Notes: generated by a model not told the origin, from the sequence alone. 64,000 nucleotides of DNA from Sporobacter sp963663605 (GCA_963663605.2 CAXXVF010000002.1:2418001-2482000), one strand, 5' to 3'; positions 8,161 through 17,432 are shown, numbered from the stretch's first letter. Translations and numbers: made by a program.

Positions 8161-10035
8161 CTATGTCCTCTTAAAATTCCGGTCCAGCGTAGATTTCTTA
8201 AGTTCCATAGCAACCGGACGCCCATGCGGGCAATAGCGCACTTGACCGGAAAGCACACGCGCAACAAGCGCTTCAATTTCCAGCTTCTCGGAACGCCGAC
8301 CGGCTTTAATGGCGGCTTTGCAGGCGATCGTATGCAGCAGTTCGTCGAATATCAGGCCGCTGTCCGGACTGCCGCCGCGCCGAAGGATATCCATCATTTT
8401 ACCGAGCGTGCTGTCGATATCGAACGGCTCCATATCCGCAGGCGCCTGCCGGACGGCGAAGGCGTCCTGGCCGAACGGTTCGATCAAAAAACCCAGGCGT
8501 TCAAACGTCTCCGCGTTTTCAAGGATAAGCGTCGTGTCTTCCTTCCCGAGATCGCATATGACGGGTTCAAGAAGCGTTTGTGACATGATCACTTGTTTTT
8601 CTGCTTTCAGTCTGTCAAAATGTATACGCTCATGGGCGGCATGTTTGTCAATGAGCCACAAACTGTCCCCCTGTTCAGCCAGTATATATGTGTTGAGCGC
8701 CTCGCCGATAACGGTATATGGTTTCCCGGACGGCATATCGGCGAGCTCCGCCGGCGCCTGCTCATAATAATCATCCGCCGGCTGCGGTTCGTTTTTCTGC
8801 GCCGCGTACAAAAGGCTCGGATGACTTCTGATCGGCGCGTAATCCACAGCTTCAGGCACGGACGGTACACGGCTGACAAAGCCGCCCGGCATACGCGCTG
8901 AATACGGTCGGTCCGGCTGCGCGCCATCATGCTCAAAGCCTCCGGTTTTAATACCGGCGCTCGGCGCCGAACCATCCCGTCCCGTTCCGGCATGCTCAGA
9001 CATCGCTTTTAATGTAGCGTTGGTGAGCGCAATTTCCGGCCCGGCCGCGTCACCTCCGAGCGCGGAAAGCGCGGCGTAATACACGCCATCGAAAACCTGA
9101 CGCTCTTTGACGAATTTAACTTCCGTTTTCGTGGGATGGACATTTACGTCAACGTCAGCGGGGTTTAGAGTAATATATAAAACGCAGGTCGGGAAACGAC
9201 CGGTAAACAGCGTGTTCCGGTAAGCCTGCTCCAGCGCGGCCTGCAGCGTTTTTGATTTGACAAACCGTCCGTTGACGAAGAAAAACTGATGGCTTCGATT
9301 TCCCCTTGCGTTGGCGGGCGTCGAAATATACCCCGTCACGGAAACAGCGCCGTCGTCTGCGTTGGCTTTGTGAAGGCCGTTTGCGTAGTCGCGCCCGAAC
9401 AGACTGTATATACACGAATTCATCCGTCCGTCGCCGGGCGTGTGGCACTCTTCTTTTCCGTCTTTTAAGTACCGTACAGAGACCTCCGGATGCGACAGCG
9501 CGCAGGAAAACACCTGCGCGGTAACGGCAGCGCCTTCAGCCTTGTCTGTTTTCATGAATTTAAGGCGGGCCGGCGTGTTATAAAACAGGTCGCGGACGAT
9601 CATCGTCGTGCCCTCCGGGCAGCCGGCCGCCGTCTTATCCTGGACAACACCGCCGGAGACGGCAAGGCTTGTCCCTTCGTTTGAACCGGTTTCCCTGGTG
9701 AGCAGTTCGATCTTGGATACCGCTGAGATCGCGGCCAGGGCTTCGCCGCGGAACCCAAGCGTCGAAATTGCTTCCAGCCCGCGTTCATCGCGCAGCTTGC
9801 TGGTCGCGTGCCTTAAAAACGCCGTTTCGGCGTCTTCCGATGCGATTCCACAGCCGTTGTCCGTGACGCGTATGTAAGTCATTCCGCCGCTTTTTATTTC
9901 GACGGTCAGCGCGGTTGCGCCGGCATCTATCGCGTTTTCCATCAGTTCCTTTACGACGGACGCGGGGCGCTCGACGACTTCCCCCGCCGCGATCAGGTCG
10001 GCGACATGCGGTTGGAGCTGGCGTATTTTAGCCAA
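8161..10035 (-). CDS. mutL: DNA mismatch repair protein MutL
   Basis: Couples MutS mismatch recognition to downstream repair. The N-terminal GHKL ATPase shows the Bergerat motifs ELMENAIDAGA, DNGCGI and LGFRGEAL. A proline/glycine-rich linker spans roughly residues 340-430. The C-terminal domain contains the endonuclease signature as DKHAAHERIHFDRLK and the terminal CPHGRP metal-site motif, so this is the nicking type of MutL expected in bacteria lacking MutH. It has 624 residues. No mutS is present in the window. Confidence 0.96.
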   Translation of the reverse strand: MAKIRQLQPHVADLIAAGEVVERPASVVKELMENAIDAGATALTVEIKSGGMTYIRVTDNGCGIASEDAETAFLRHATSKLRDERGLEAISTLGFRGEALAAISAVSKIELLTRETGSNEGTSLAVSGGVVQDKTAAGCPEGTTMIVRDLFYNTPARLKFMKTDKAEGAAVTAQVFSCALSHPEVSVRYLKDGKEECHTPGDGRMNSCIYSLFGRDYANGLHKANADDGAVSVTGYISTPANARGNRSHQFFFVNGRFVKSKTLQAALEQAYRNTLFTGRFPTCVLYITLNPADVDVNVHPTKTEVKFVKERQVFDGVYYAALSALGGDAAGPEIALTNATLKAMSEHAGTGRDGSAPSAGIKTGGFEHDGAQPDRPYSARMPGGFVSRVPSVPEAVDYAPIRSHPSLLYAAQKNEPQPADDYYEQAPAELADMPSGKPYTVIGEALNTYILAEQGDSLWLIDKHAAHERIHFDRLKAEKQVIMSQTLLEPVICDLGKEDTTLILENAETFERLGFLIEPFGQDAFAVRQAPADMEPFDIDSTLGKMMDILRRGGSPDSGLIFDELLHTIACKAAIKAGRRSEKLEIEALVARVLSGQVRYCPHGRPVAMELKKSTLDRNFKRT

Positions 10036-10092
10036 TGATAATCATCCTTCTTTGCCGGTGCCATTAAGCTTATAGCGGTTTTTGTTTATATC

Positions 10093-11157
10093 TCAAATAT
10101 ATAGAACCGGAAGTCCCTTGACGTTGACAGGATCGACGTCCAGAATAGCCGATTCTCCAACGGAACATTCGATATTAGTCACATCCAAAATCGTGTGCAG
10201 CATTCCCACATCACCCAAAACACGGGATTTTTGTCCATTAATCCGGACAAACCGCTTGCGGTTGCGGCCTTTTAAAAAGTCGATAAGTCCGCGTTCGCCC
10301 GTCGGATGGTCCACGCCGAACCCATGATAATACCCAACGGATAAAACGGCGATTTTTGTCGGTTTTTTTGTGACAAGTCCGTGTTCTCCTCCGACGCGGT
10401 GTCCTTTCGGAAACCATCCAAGCTCCTCGATGCCCGCTTCTATATACCCAACGCGGCCGAGCCCGCCGACGTTTTTCCCGGGGATCCTGCCCGTCAGCGC
10501 CGTATCGACACGCACCGCGTCCATCCTTCCAAAATCATATTTAAACAGCGCCGCTGAATCGCACGCGTGGGCGGCGCCCGGTTCAAAGCCCATTTCCGTT
10601 ATTTTATCCAGGACTTCGTTGAATGTGTTATATTGCTGCTCCGTCAGCTTCCTGTTACGCCAGGAGGCCGCATATGTTGTGAACGACCCGACTACGACAA
10701 GGTTTGACATGTATTTGTATATAGCTGCGATTTTATCTGTTTCCGTCGGCTGGAACCCGTAGCGGCCAAGCCCCGTATCGATCTTTATCTGGACTTCCGC
10801 GACGGTCTTCTTGGCTTCCGCCGTTCCGTTTACAGCCACGGCGGCATCATAAGATCCAACGGTGCAGATCACTTTAAGGTCGATCAGTTCCGCCAGCTCG
10901 TCCGGATCGGCCGTGCTTCTGAGCATCATGAGTTTTTCTTCCGTAAAGCCGTTGTTGCGCAGGTATGCCGCATCTTTTGGATCGGAAACGCTATAGGAAT
11001 GTATCCCGTCGTCTCTCAAGAGCTTTGCGATTTCCAGAAGCCCCATCCCGCCGGCATTCGCGCTGAGGTCAACATAGATGGCCGCACCGTCCGCTTGCTC
11101 TTTTATCGCTTTGAGGTTATTCCGGATAACGCGCCTGTCAATAACCAGATATTTCAT
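10093..11157 (-). CDS. Alanine racemase-fold protein lacking catalytic residues
   Basis: The 354-residue protein aligns by eye along the whole alanine racemase fold (VQIKIDTGLGRYGF, DAVRVDTALTGRIPG, KIAVLSVGYYHGFG). However, the PLP-lysine motif VKANAYGHG reads LSANAGGMG, so the Schiff-base Lys is Ser32. The region of the second catalytic residue (VSYGATY in the Geobacillus enzyme) reads VGGEHGL at 255-261, so the Tyr is lost. The usual GRVCMDQ segment reads GDVGMLH. The frame is intact, with no stops, so it is a maintained gene rather than a decaying one. It is unlikely to be a PLP racemase, and its real role is unknown. It lies between mutL and the divergent miaB. Confidence 0.7.
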   Translation of the reverse strand: MKYLVIDRRVIRNNLKAIKEQADGAAIYVDLSANAGGMGLLEIAKLLRDDGIHSYSVSDPKDAAYLRNNGFTEEKLMMLRSTADPDELAELIDLKVICTVGSYDAAVAVNGTAEAKKTVAEVQIKIDTGLGRYGFQPTETDKIAAIYKYMSNLVVVGSFTTYAASWRNRKLTEQQYNTFNEVLDKITEMGFEPGAAHACDSAALFKYDFGRMDAVRVDTALTGRIPGKNVGGLGRVGYIEAGIEELGWFPKGHRVGGEHGLVTKKPTKIAVLSVGYYHGFGVDHPTGERGLIDFLKGRNRKRFVRINGQKSRVLGDVGMLHTILDVTNIECSVGESAILDVDPVNVKGLPVLYI

Positions 11158-11220
11158 AAAAGACCTCCTTTAGCCAGTGATCCTGCATGTTCTATATCCG
11201 TTGATTATACATTATTTTTA

Positions 11221-11249
11221 TTGTAAATTCTACAACAAAATGTTAAAAT
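11221..11249 (+). promoter_or_regulatory. Candidate miaB promoter
   Basis: TTGTAA-17 bp-TAAAAT, followed directly by a 13-bp hairpin (11250-11277) in the leader. The match is moderate and there is no other evidence. Confidence 0.4.
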
Positions 11250-11306
11250 ACCGGAAAGCGGCTGCCGCTTTCCCGGTAACTGGCTTAACTTGTTTTGGAG
11301 GATGTC

Positions 11307-12719
11307 GTGCGTTTATCAAAACCGGAAATACCTTGCGAGGAAATAAGCAAACAAAAGCTGATAATAGACAGGATTCGCGCGGATCATATGCGCGCTGAAA
11401 ATATACCGCTTGCCTATGTCGATACGTACGGATGCCAGCAGAATGAATCCGACAGCGAGAAGCTGCGCGGGATGCTGACTGCGATGGGATATAGACTGAC
11501 AGATGACGAAGCGCTTGCCGATGTTATCGTTATAAACACCTGCGCCGTTCGGGAACACGCCGAGATGCGTGTTTATGGGAATGTCGGCGCGCTCGTTCAT
11601 ACCAAACGGCAAAAACCCGGACAGGTCATAGCCCTGTGCGGCTGTATGATGCAGCAAAAGCATGTATCCGAAAAAATAAAGCGCTCTTACCGGCATGTCG
11701 ATCTTGTTTTCGGCCCGCAGGTGCTCTGGCGCTTTCCTGAGCTGTTGGAACGTGTTTTGACGGAACGCCGGCGTTTATTTTCTGTCGAGGACGAGCCCGG
11801 CGCGATCTTCGAGGGACTTCCCGAATCGCGGGACGGAAAAGTAAAAGCCTGGCTGTCTATCATGTATGGCTGCAACAACTTCTGCTCCTACTGTATCGTG
11901 CCGTATGTGCGCGGACGGGAACGCAGCCGCCGTCCGGAGATTATACTATCTGAAGCGGCCGGTTTAATCGAACAGGGGTTTAAGGACATAACGCTCCTTG
12001 GGCAAAACGTCAATTCCTACGGGAACGATCTCGGTCTAAATATTGATTTTTCAGATATAATGCGCCAGGTCAACGACCTCAGCGGTGAGTTTTTGATACG
12101 CTTCATGACAAGCCACCCGAAAGACGCGGGTGAAAAGCTTTTTAAAACCATGGCGGATTGCACCAAAGTCGCCCGTCATATTCATCTGCCGTTTCAGGCC
12201 GGCAGTGACCGGATATTACGTGCGATGAACCGCGGGTATACGCAGGCGCAGTATCTGGAGCTCGTCGATATGGCGCGTCATTATATGCCGGATGTCGTAT
12301 TGACAAGCGACGTCATCGTGGGGTTTCCCGATGAGACGGAAGACGACTTCAACGAGACGCTGCACGTCCTCCGTAAAGCGCGTTTCGACGCCTTGTTCAC
12401 CTTCATTTATTCCAAAAGAAAAGGTACGCCGGCCGCATCTATGCCGGATTCGGTTACGAGAGAAGAAAAGCAGCATCATTTTGACGCGCTTATAAAGCTG
12501 CAAAATGCAATCTCTGAAGAAAAACATGCCCGTTATGTCGGTCAAAAACTCAGCGTTTTAGTCGACGGGGAATCCGGTGACAACCGGTATCCTTTGACCG
12601 GACGCACAAATGGCGGCCGTCTTGTGCATCTTAAAGGCGGAAATGAAAACATCGGTCTTTTTAAAGACGCCGAAATTTCCGGCAGCAGTACATGGTCTCT
12701 CTTCGGAACGTTGCTATAA
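11307..12719 (+). CDS. miaB: tRNA-2-methylthio-N6-dimethylallyladenosine synthase
   Basis: Radical-SAM methylthiotransferase acting on i6A37 of tRNA. The N-terminal UPF0004 domain has its three cluster cysteines (YGCQQNESDSEK, NTCAVRE, GCMMQQ). The radical-SAM CxxxCxxC is CNNFCSYC, followed by IVPYVRGRERSR. A C-terminal TRAM domain ends the 470-residue protein. I take the GTG at 11307, because GGAGG ends five bases before it; the TTG at 11295 overlaps that ribosome-binding site. The ~45 residues before the first cluster Cys are an unconserved extension. The substrate-making partner miaA is not in this window. Confidence 0.94.
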   Translation: MRLSKPEIPCEEISKQKLIIDRIRADHMRAENIPLAYVDTYGCQQNESDSEKLRGMLTAMGYRLTDDEALADVIVINTCAVREHAEMRVYGNVGALVHTKRQKPGQVIALCGCMMQQKHVSEKIKRSYRHVDLVFGPQVLWRFPELLERVLTERRRLFSVEDEPGAIFEGLPESRDGKVKAWLSIMYGCNNFCSYCIVPYVRGRERSRRPEIILSEAAGLIEQGFKDITLLGQNVNSYGNDLGLNIDFSDIMRQVNDLSGEFLIRFMTSHPKDAGEKLFKTMADCTKVARHIHLPFQAGSDRILRAMNRGYTQAQYLELVDMARHYMPDVVLTSDVIVGFPDETEDDFNETLHVLRKARFDALFTFIYSKRKGTPAASMPDSVTREEKQHHFDALIKLQNAISEEKHARYVGQKLSVLVDGESGDNRYPLTGRTNGGRLVHLKGGNENIGLFKDAEISGSSTWSLFGTLL

Positions 12720-12752
12720 TATAAATAAATGTTGGATAAAGGAGTTGTGGTA

Positions 12753-14276
12753 ATGCCTCCCATTATAAAATTCTATCGTTCCGATGAACTGATCAGCACG
12801 GCGGAAGCCGTATTAGGCGAAACCATATATGAACGCCTAAAAGCGGAAGATATCTTTATCGAAGCGCCTTGCGGCGGTCGAGGCCGCTGCGGGAAGTGCC
12901 TTGTCCAGCTGTCAAAAGACGGCGAAAAGGTGCGCGCATGCCAGACGCCGATTACCGGCGATATGGAAGTTTATCTACCGGAGACTTTTGACCTAAGGAT
13001 TGCGGGCGGCGACGTGAAAGCGCATGCCTCCGCTTACACCGGACCGCTTGGCGTGGCTGTCGACATCGGCACAACGACGGTCGTTGCGCATCTGACCGAC
13101 TTGCCGACATGCACGCGTCTGGCAACGGCAAGCGGCGTGAACGCGCAGCGCCCCTACGGTGCCGACGTCATCAGCCGCATTCAATACTGCGCCACACACG
13201 GTCACGCAACGCTGACCCGGTTAATCCGTGAACAACTGCGCGAATTGATCGAGAAAACCTACCAGCTGTCGGGCGCTAACCCCAAAGACATCCATTACAT
13301 CTCTATAGCCGGCAATACGATCATGCAGCATCTGGCGGATAATTTGTCGCCGGTTCCGATGGGTTCTGCGCCTTTTGAACCGGAAACGCTGTTTGGTGAC
13401 GAAAGGCCGGCCGGGCCTGATTTTAACGTGGCGGATGACGCTGTCATTTACTATGCGCCATGTGTTTATTCGTATGTAGGCGGCGATATCACCGCCGGTA
13501 TGCTCGCCTCTGACCTTGAGAACATATCCGGGCCGTGTGTCTACCTGGATATCGGAACAAACGGCGAGCTGGCGCTGAAGGCAAATGGCAAGTATTATTG
13601 CTGTGCAACAGCGGCCGGCCCCGCTTTTGAAGGCGCGGAGATCGCCAAAGGCATGGCGGCCGTTAACGGCGCTATAAGCCATGTCACGTGGGGCGAAAAC
13701 GGGTTGGAGCTGACTGTGCTGGGCGACGTCCTCCCGGAAGGCCTGTGCGGGTCCGGCCTTATGGACGCGTTGGCCGTCCTCGTTTCGACCGGCGCTGTTG
13801 ACGAGACGGGACGCCTGGTAGACGCCGAGGAGCTCGATCACCCCATCTCAGCGCATATCGGAAAACTCAACGGTAAAAATGTTTTCTGGCTTTCCAAAGA
13901 AAATGAAGTATATATGATTCCCAGCGATGTCCGCAAGCTGCAGCTGGCTAAAGCCGCCATCGCAGGCGGACTGCAGACGCTTTTATACGAAGCCGGCATC
14001 AAAGAAACGGATGTCGCCTCTTTTCTGCTTGCCGGCGGCTTCGGCAGCTTCATCGATAAAAACAGCGCGGCGACGGTCGGTCTGTTCCCGAAATGCTTTT
14101 TGCCGGTCGCCAGGACAATGGGCAATATGGCCGGCGAGGGCGCAGCGGAGGCATTGTGTTCACAGCAGGCCCGTCAGGCGCTTCAAAATATGATGGATAA
14201 TTTTCAGGTCGTGGAGCTTTCAACAAGCATGAAATTCAACGAGCAGTTTGTTGAACAGATGATGTTTGAAGGTTGA
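12753..14276 (+). CDS. 2Fe-2S ferredoxin-ASKHA protein (RACo-like reductive activator)
   Basis: A 507-residue protein of the DUF4445/RACo family. Some members use ATP to reduce inactive Co(II) corrinoid proteins. The N-terminal plant-type ferredoxin domain contains CGGRGRCGKC plus a distal Cys (RACQTP). The remainder is an ASKHA actin-like ATPase fold with phosphate motifs GVAVDIGTTTVVAHL and YLDIGTNGELALK, and LLAGGFGSFID near the C-terminus. ATG 12753 is chosen because AAAGGAG lies eight bases upstream. It lies 33 bases after miaB and 122 before the DUF2284 gene. No corrinoid protein or methyltransferase is nearby, so the redox partner is unknown. Confidence 0.85.
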   Translation: MPPIIKFYRSDELISTAEAVLGETIYERLKAEDIFIEAPCGGRGRCGKCLVQLSKDGEKVRACQTPITGDMEVYLPETFDLRIAGGDVKAHASAYTGPLGVAVDIGTTTVVAHLTDLPTCTRLATASGVNAQRPYGADVISRIQYCATHGHATLTRLIREQLRELIEKTYQLSGANPKDIHYISIAGNTIMQHLADNLSPVPMGSAPFEPETLFGDERPAGPDFNVADDAVIYYAPCVYSYVGGDITAGMLASDLENISGPCVYLDIGTNGELALKANGKYYCCATAAGPAFEGAEIAKGMAAVNGAISHVTWGENGLELTVLGDVLPEGLCGSGLMDALAVLVSTGAVDETGRLVDAEELDHPISAHIGKLNGKNVFWLSKENEVYMIPSDVRKLQLAKAAIAGGLQTLLYEAGIKETDVASFLLAGGFGSFIDKNSAATVGLFPKCFLPVARTMGNMAGEGAAEALCSQQARQALQNMMDNFQVVELSTSMKFNEQFVEQMMFEG

Positions 14277-14398
14277 CCGTAATAGTTGATGCTTTACCTT
14301 TAAACCTTTGGTTGGGGTTCCCCACCGCTCATGCAGGTGATTTTCAGCATGGTCGTACGGCTTTTACGCATTGAGGTTATTTTTTTCGGAGGTGCCCT

Positions 14399-14941
14399 AT
14401 GTTAGACTATGACGCTTTAATAAAAACAGCCATTGACTGCGGCTTTACAAATGCCGGTCCTCTGGACGTATCAACGCTTGAGTTTTTGCCGGAGGTCCGC
14501 GACATGTGCGCATCCGACCGCTGCCAAAGCTATAATAAGTCCTGGGCCTGTCCGCCGGCCTGCGGCACGCTTGAAGAGATGCGTGAAAAAGTTAAAAAAT
14601 ACAATAAGGGCCTGCTCGTTCAGACTGTCGGACAGCTTGAGGACAATATGGACTGGGAAACCATGCAAAAGATCGCAAAGGATCAGGCCGAGAATTTTGA
14701 CCGGCTTTTTAACGTGCTCAAAGAAGCTTATCCAAATCTTTTTCCCATGGGCACAGGCACATGCACCAGATGCAGTCCCTGTACCTATATCGAGGGAAAA
14801 CCGTGCCGTTTTCCCGACAGACTGGTCTATTCCATGGAAGCGTGCGGCTTGTTTGTCAGCAAGGTCTGCACCGATAATGGCTTAAAGTATAATTATGGGC
14901 CGAACACGGTTGCATATACGGCCTGCTTTTTACTGGAATGA
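14399..14941 (+). CDS. DUF2284 cysteine-rich metal-binding protein
   Basis: A 180-residue protein with many ordered cysteines: CASDRCQSY, WACPPACG, CTRCSPCTY and two later ones. This is the pattern of the DUF2284 family, predicted to bind an iron-sulfur cluster or other metal. Biochemical function is not established. Members are often found beside corrinoid-dependent methyltransferases and their activators, and here the upstream gene is such an activator-like protein. GGAGGTG five bases before the ATG gives a strong start. A rho-independent terminator follows. Confidence 0.85.
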   Translation: MLDYDALIKTAIDCGFTNAGPLDVSTLEFLPEVRDMCASDRCQSYNKSWACPPACGTLEEMREKVKKYNKGLLVQTVGQLEDNMDWETMQKIAKDQAENFDRLFNVLKEAYPNLFPMGTGTCTRCSPCTYIEGKPCRFPDRLVYSMEACGLFVSKVCTDNGLKYNYGPNTVAYTACFLLE

Positions 14942-14972
14942 TATAACGAAAGGATTTGTGTAAATATAGTAA

Positions 14973-14998
14973 GGGGGCCGCTGCATGGCGGCCCTTTT
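14973..14998 (+). terminator. Terminator of the miaB-RACo-DUF2284 unit
   Basis: GGGCCGC pairs with GCGGCCC around TGCATG, followed by TTTT. It lies 30 bases after the DUF2284 stop. Confidence 0.85.
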
Positions 14999-15144
14999 CG
15001 TTATCACAAACACAGTTGTCATAATATCAGACTTGACATAATGTATTACACTAACGTCGAATCAGCCAAACTTTTACTTCACCCCGAGATTGGTTTACGG
15101 CTCGTAACCGAAGCTATATGTTTTGTTTGTGTTTTGGTATCAAA

Positions 15145-15176
15145 CAAAAAAACGCTCCGCTTTCCTGCAGAGCGTT
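15145..15176 (-). terminator. Terminator of the lipoprotein operon
   Basis: On the minus strand AACGCTCTGC pairs with GCGGAGCGTT around AGGAAA, followed by a run of T. It lies about 40 bases past the stop of the 137-residue lipoprotein. Confidence 0.85.
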
Positions 15177-15214
15177 TATTTGTTCCGATGCAATTTAGAG
15201 GTAGGCCAGCCCGA

Positions 15215-15628
15215 TTAATTTACGGTAATCGTCGCCACCTGATCCGGCTCTTCCCTTTCATCGATGTACACCTCGGCCGTGTAGGTCCCGACAGGGAATC
15301 CGTTTTCCACGGTAAGATTGCCATAGATATATCTGGACTCATCTAACGTGATAACGGCCGTATCCACATCAATGGTTTCCTCTCCGTCCGAATAGCGCCA
15401 CACAATCGTTACCGTCGTATCTGATGGTACGTTTTGAACCAATGCCGATATGTACATTACCTTGTCTCTCGGTTTAAACACGTCCGTTACGCCGATAGGT
15501 TTGCCGTCGCCATCCACATCTCTGCAGGAAACGATGTCTGTTACTTTTGCAGAAGATACACTGAAACTACACCCGGCTATCGCAACGATCAAAAGCAGAA
15601 CGACTATCACCGAAACCTTCTTTTTCAT
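15215..15628 (-). CDS. Small lipoprotein, function unknown
   Basis: A 137-residue protein with a lipoprotein signal: KKK, a hydrophobic core and lipobox AIAGC (Cys20). The mature part is predicted beta-rich. Segments such as DKVMYISALVQNVPSDTTVTIVW and FPVGTYTAEVYID resemble an Ig-like fold with an EF-hand-like DVDGDGKPIG segment near residue 38. It is the last of three same-strand genes, with a terminator directly after it. I do not recognise a named family. Confidence 0.75.
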   Translation of the reverse strand: MKKKVSVIVVLLLIVAIAGCSFSVSSAKVTDIVSCRDVDGDGKPIGVTDVFKPRDKVMYISALVQNVPSDTTVTIVWRYSDGEETIDVDTAVITLDESRYIYGNLTVENGFPVGTYTAEVYIDEREEPDQVATITVN

Positions 15629-15672
15629 TTGAATTGCTCCCTTCTTTATGGTCCCTGTTACCCCTGTTTCCT

Positions 15673-15951
15673 TTACGCTTCCTCGCTGTCTGTCTTTTCT
15701 TTTTCGTTTATTTCTTCTTGTCTTTCCCGCTGCGCTTTCTTTTTTTGTTTTTGCTCAAGCACGGAGAAGATAAACGACATAAGCAGGAAGGCGATTGCCG
15801 CATAGATAATCGTTTTGTTTTCCGTCAGAGGGCATGCCCCTTCCGGTATCCTGCTCTTGAGGATCATAAAATCAATTAACACGTATCCTCCAAGAGCCGC
15901 CCCGGTTATTAGGGTTATATTGCTTAAATATGTAAATATGTTTTTTTTCAT
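15673..15951 (-). CDS. Small two-helix membrane protein
   Basis: 92 residues. Two hydrophobic helices (about 9-30 and 47-64) are joined by a short loop (SRIPEGACPLTENK). A strongly charged, probably cytoplasmic tail rich in Lys, Gln and Glu follows. No recognised family. It lies between two lipoprotein genes with gaps of 29 and 44 bases, which suggests one operon. Confidence 0.65.
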   Translation of the reverse strand: MKKNIFTYLSNITLITGAALGGYVLIDFMILKSRIPEGACPLTENKTIIYAAIAFLLMSFIFSVLEQKQKKKAQRERQEEINEKEKTDSEEA

Positions 15952-15980
15952 TTGCTCAACATCCTTAAGCCGCTGTCAGA

Positions 15981-17042
15981 TCATGGGAACTCGGGCATCT
16001 CTATATCGCCCAGATCGCCCAGTTCACCCATGCCGCCGATATCAGCGTAGTTGCTCACATCGAATACTTCCGCACCTTCGGGATATACAAAATCATCCGA
16101 TGTAACCGTGCCGATCGACAGGTCCCTGAAGAAATAGGAAACCACTGTTCCGCCCTGCTCTGTAACGTCCATTTTTATTATTATTCCGTTATCCGCCCAG
16201 ACATAGAACGTTGCGATATATTCGGGCATCGTGCTCTCGTAAACATATACCGTCTTTCCGTCGAGTTCTTCCGTGCCGGTGCAGTTTAAAGAAGAAAAGA
16301 CTACAGGGTCCAATTCTTCGGCTATCGTGAACGGAGATTCTATTTCCACTACTTCAGTAATCGGCGTGACGGTGAGTTGATTTGTAGACTTGAGATAAAC
16401 GCCCATAGTGCCCTGTGAACTGATACAGAATATGATCTGTCCCTCCGCATCGTATTTTACGTCTGAATCCATTACCCATGATTCCATAGTATCAAATCCC
16501 ATGGATGTTGTCAGTTCAAGAATGAAATGATAGTTTGTATACTCTGCGCCGGTGCTTAGCACTTCGGAGAAAGCCAGGCCCTCGGCCGCAATCGAGACAT
16601 ACCCTATATCGGAGGCAATGCCTGAACCCGCGGCAGTCTCTACAGTCTGAGAGCTGTTTCCGGTAGTCAGTATGTAATCCGCCGGAAGCGAGGATTCGTC
16701 CACGGAGATTTCTTCTGTGCTGTTTTCTGTTGAAAATTCATACATCCCGCTGCTGTCCGTCGTGCAAGACTGTCCGCCACAGTTGATGACGAGACCTTCC
16801 AGGCCGTTCTCGCTGCTGTCCATGGTTCCGCTGCTGTCTTCGTCATAAAAAACGATGCCGGAAATAACACCGACAGAAGCTTCAGAATCTGACGCTTCCT
16901 CTGAATCACCGGTTTCCGCTGGTTCGCCCGCACCGCTTTCCTGTGTGGTTTCATCCGATGTGTCGGGCGTATCGTCCTGACCACATGCGTAAAAAGACAC
17001 GATCATTGAAATACATAAAAAATACAGCATCAGTTTCTTCAT
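15981..17042 (-). CDS. Lipoprotein with an SdrD B-like domain
   Basis: 353 residues. The signal peptide has lipobox SFYAC (Cys20), followed by a Ser/Glu/Asp/Thr-rich linker to about residue 55. Residues ~57-125 (GVISGIVFYDEDSSGTMDSSENGLEGLVI, then a GMYEF turn) resemble the SdrD B/Cna B-type beta-sandwich with its Ca-binding-like DEDSSGTMD loop. The C-terminal ~200 residues resemble LolA/LppX-like DUF lipoproteins (YVWADNGIIIKMDVTEQGG), but I cannot name the family. Probably surface-exposed. A strong promoter lies ~150 bases upstream. Confidence 0.7.
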   Translation of the reverse strand: MKKLMLYFLCISMIVSFYACGQDDTPDTSDETTQESGAGEPAETGDSEEASDSEASVGVISGIVFYDEDSSGTMDSSENGLEGLVINCGGQSCTTDSSGMYEFSTENSTEEISVDESSLPADYILTTGNSSQTVETAAGSGIASDIGYVSIAAEGLAFSEVLSTGAEYTNYHFILELTTSMGFDTMESWVMDSDVKYDAEGQIIFCISSQGTMGVYLKSTNQLTVTPITEVVEIESPFTIAEELDPVVFSSLNCTGTEELDGKTVYVYESTMPEYIATFYVWADNGIIIKMDVTEQGGTVVSYFFRDLSIGTVTSDDFVYPEGAEVFDVSNYADIGGMGELGDLGDIEMPEFP

Positions 17043-17193
17043 AAGAATACCTCGTTAAAACATTTTTCCATGGCATGACAGGTAGCTTTGCTTCAATAAA
17101 ACTTAAAAAGTGTCATCAGATATAGGCTAGCATCTCCATGCACAAACTATCTGGTTTTTTCAACATTTTTTGATCCTTCACTGCAATAAAAAC

Positions 17194-17222
17194 AGTATAC
17201 CGACATTGAATATAGGTGTCAA
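17194..17222 (-). promoter_or_regulatory. Promoter of the lipoprotein operon
   Basis: TTGACA-17 bp-TATACT on the minus strand, giving a leader of about 145 bases before the 353-residue lipoprotein. The rest of the 393-base gap (17043-17435) is A+T-rich and shows no gene. Confidence 0.75.
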
Positions 17223-17397
17223 GAATATGTAAATTGAAGGTAATGCATTCAAACATCACCTTCATCTTTCGTATATCCTCCTGTTTTGATAATCCTCGTT
17301 ACGATTTATCGGGCAGGCCAATAATCAATTTCTAATTCGAAGATAACCGGAGAGCTTCTTATTTGCCTTTTAGCATTATGATTAACACAAACGATAG

Positions 17398-17432
17398 CAG
17401 AAAGCCAACAACTGCAACGGTTGCTGGCTTTC
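17398..17432 (-). terminator. Terminator of the rRNA/tRNA operon
   Basis: An imperfect hairpin with arms AGAAAGCCA-CAAC and GTTG-TGGCTTTCT lies immediately past the CCA end of tRNA-Trp. The T-run after it is weak. Confidence 0.6.

Noticed and set aside
14277..14398. Cobalamin riboswitch before the DUF2284 gene
   Set aside because: Looked for because of the corrinoid connection; no B12-box-like sequence is present, only a small GGGG/CCCC hairpin.
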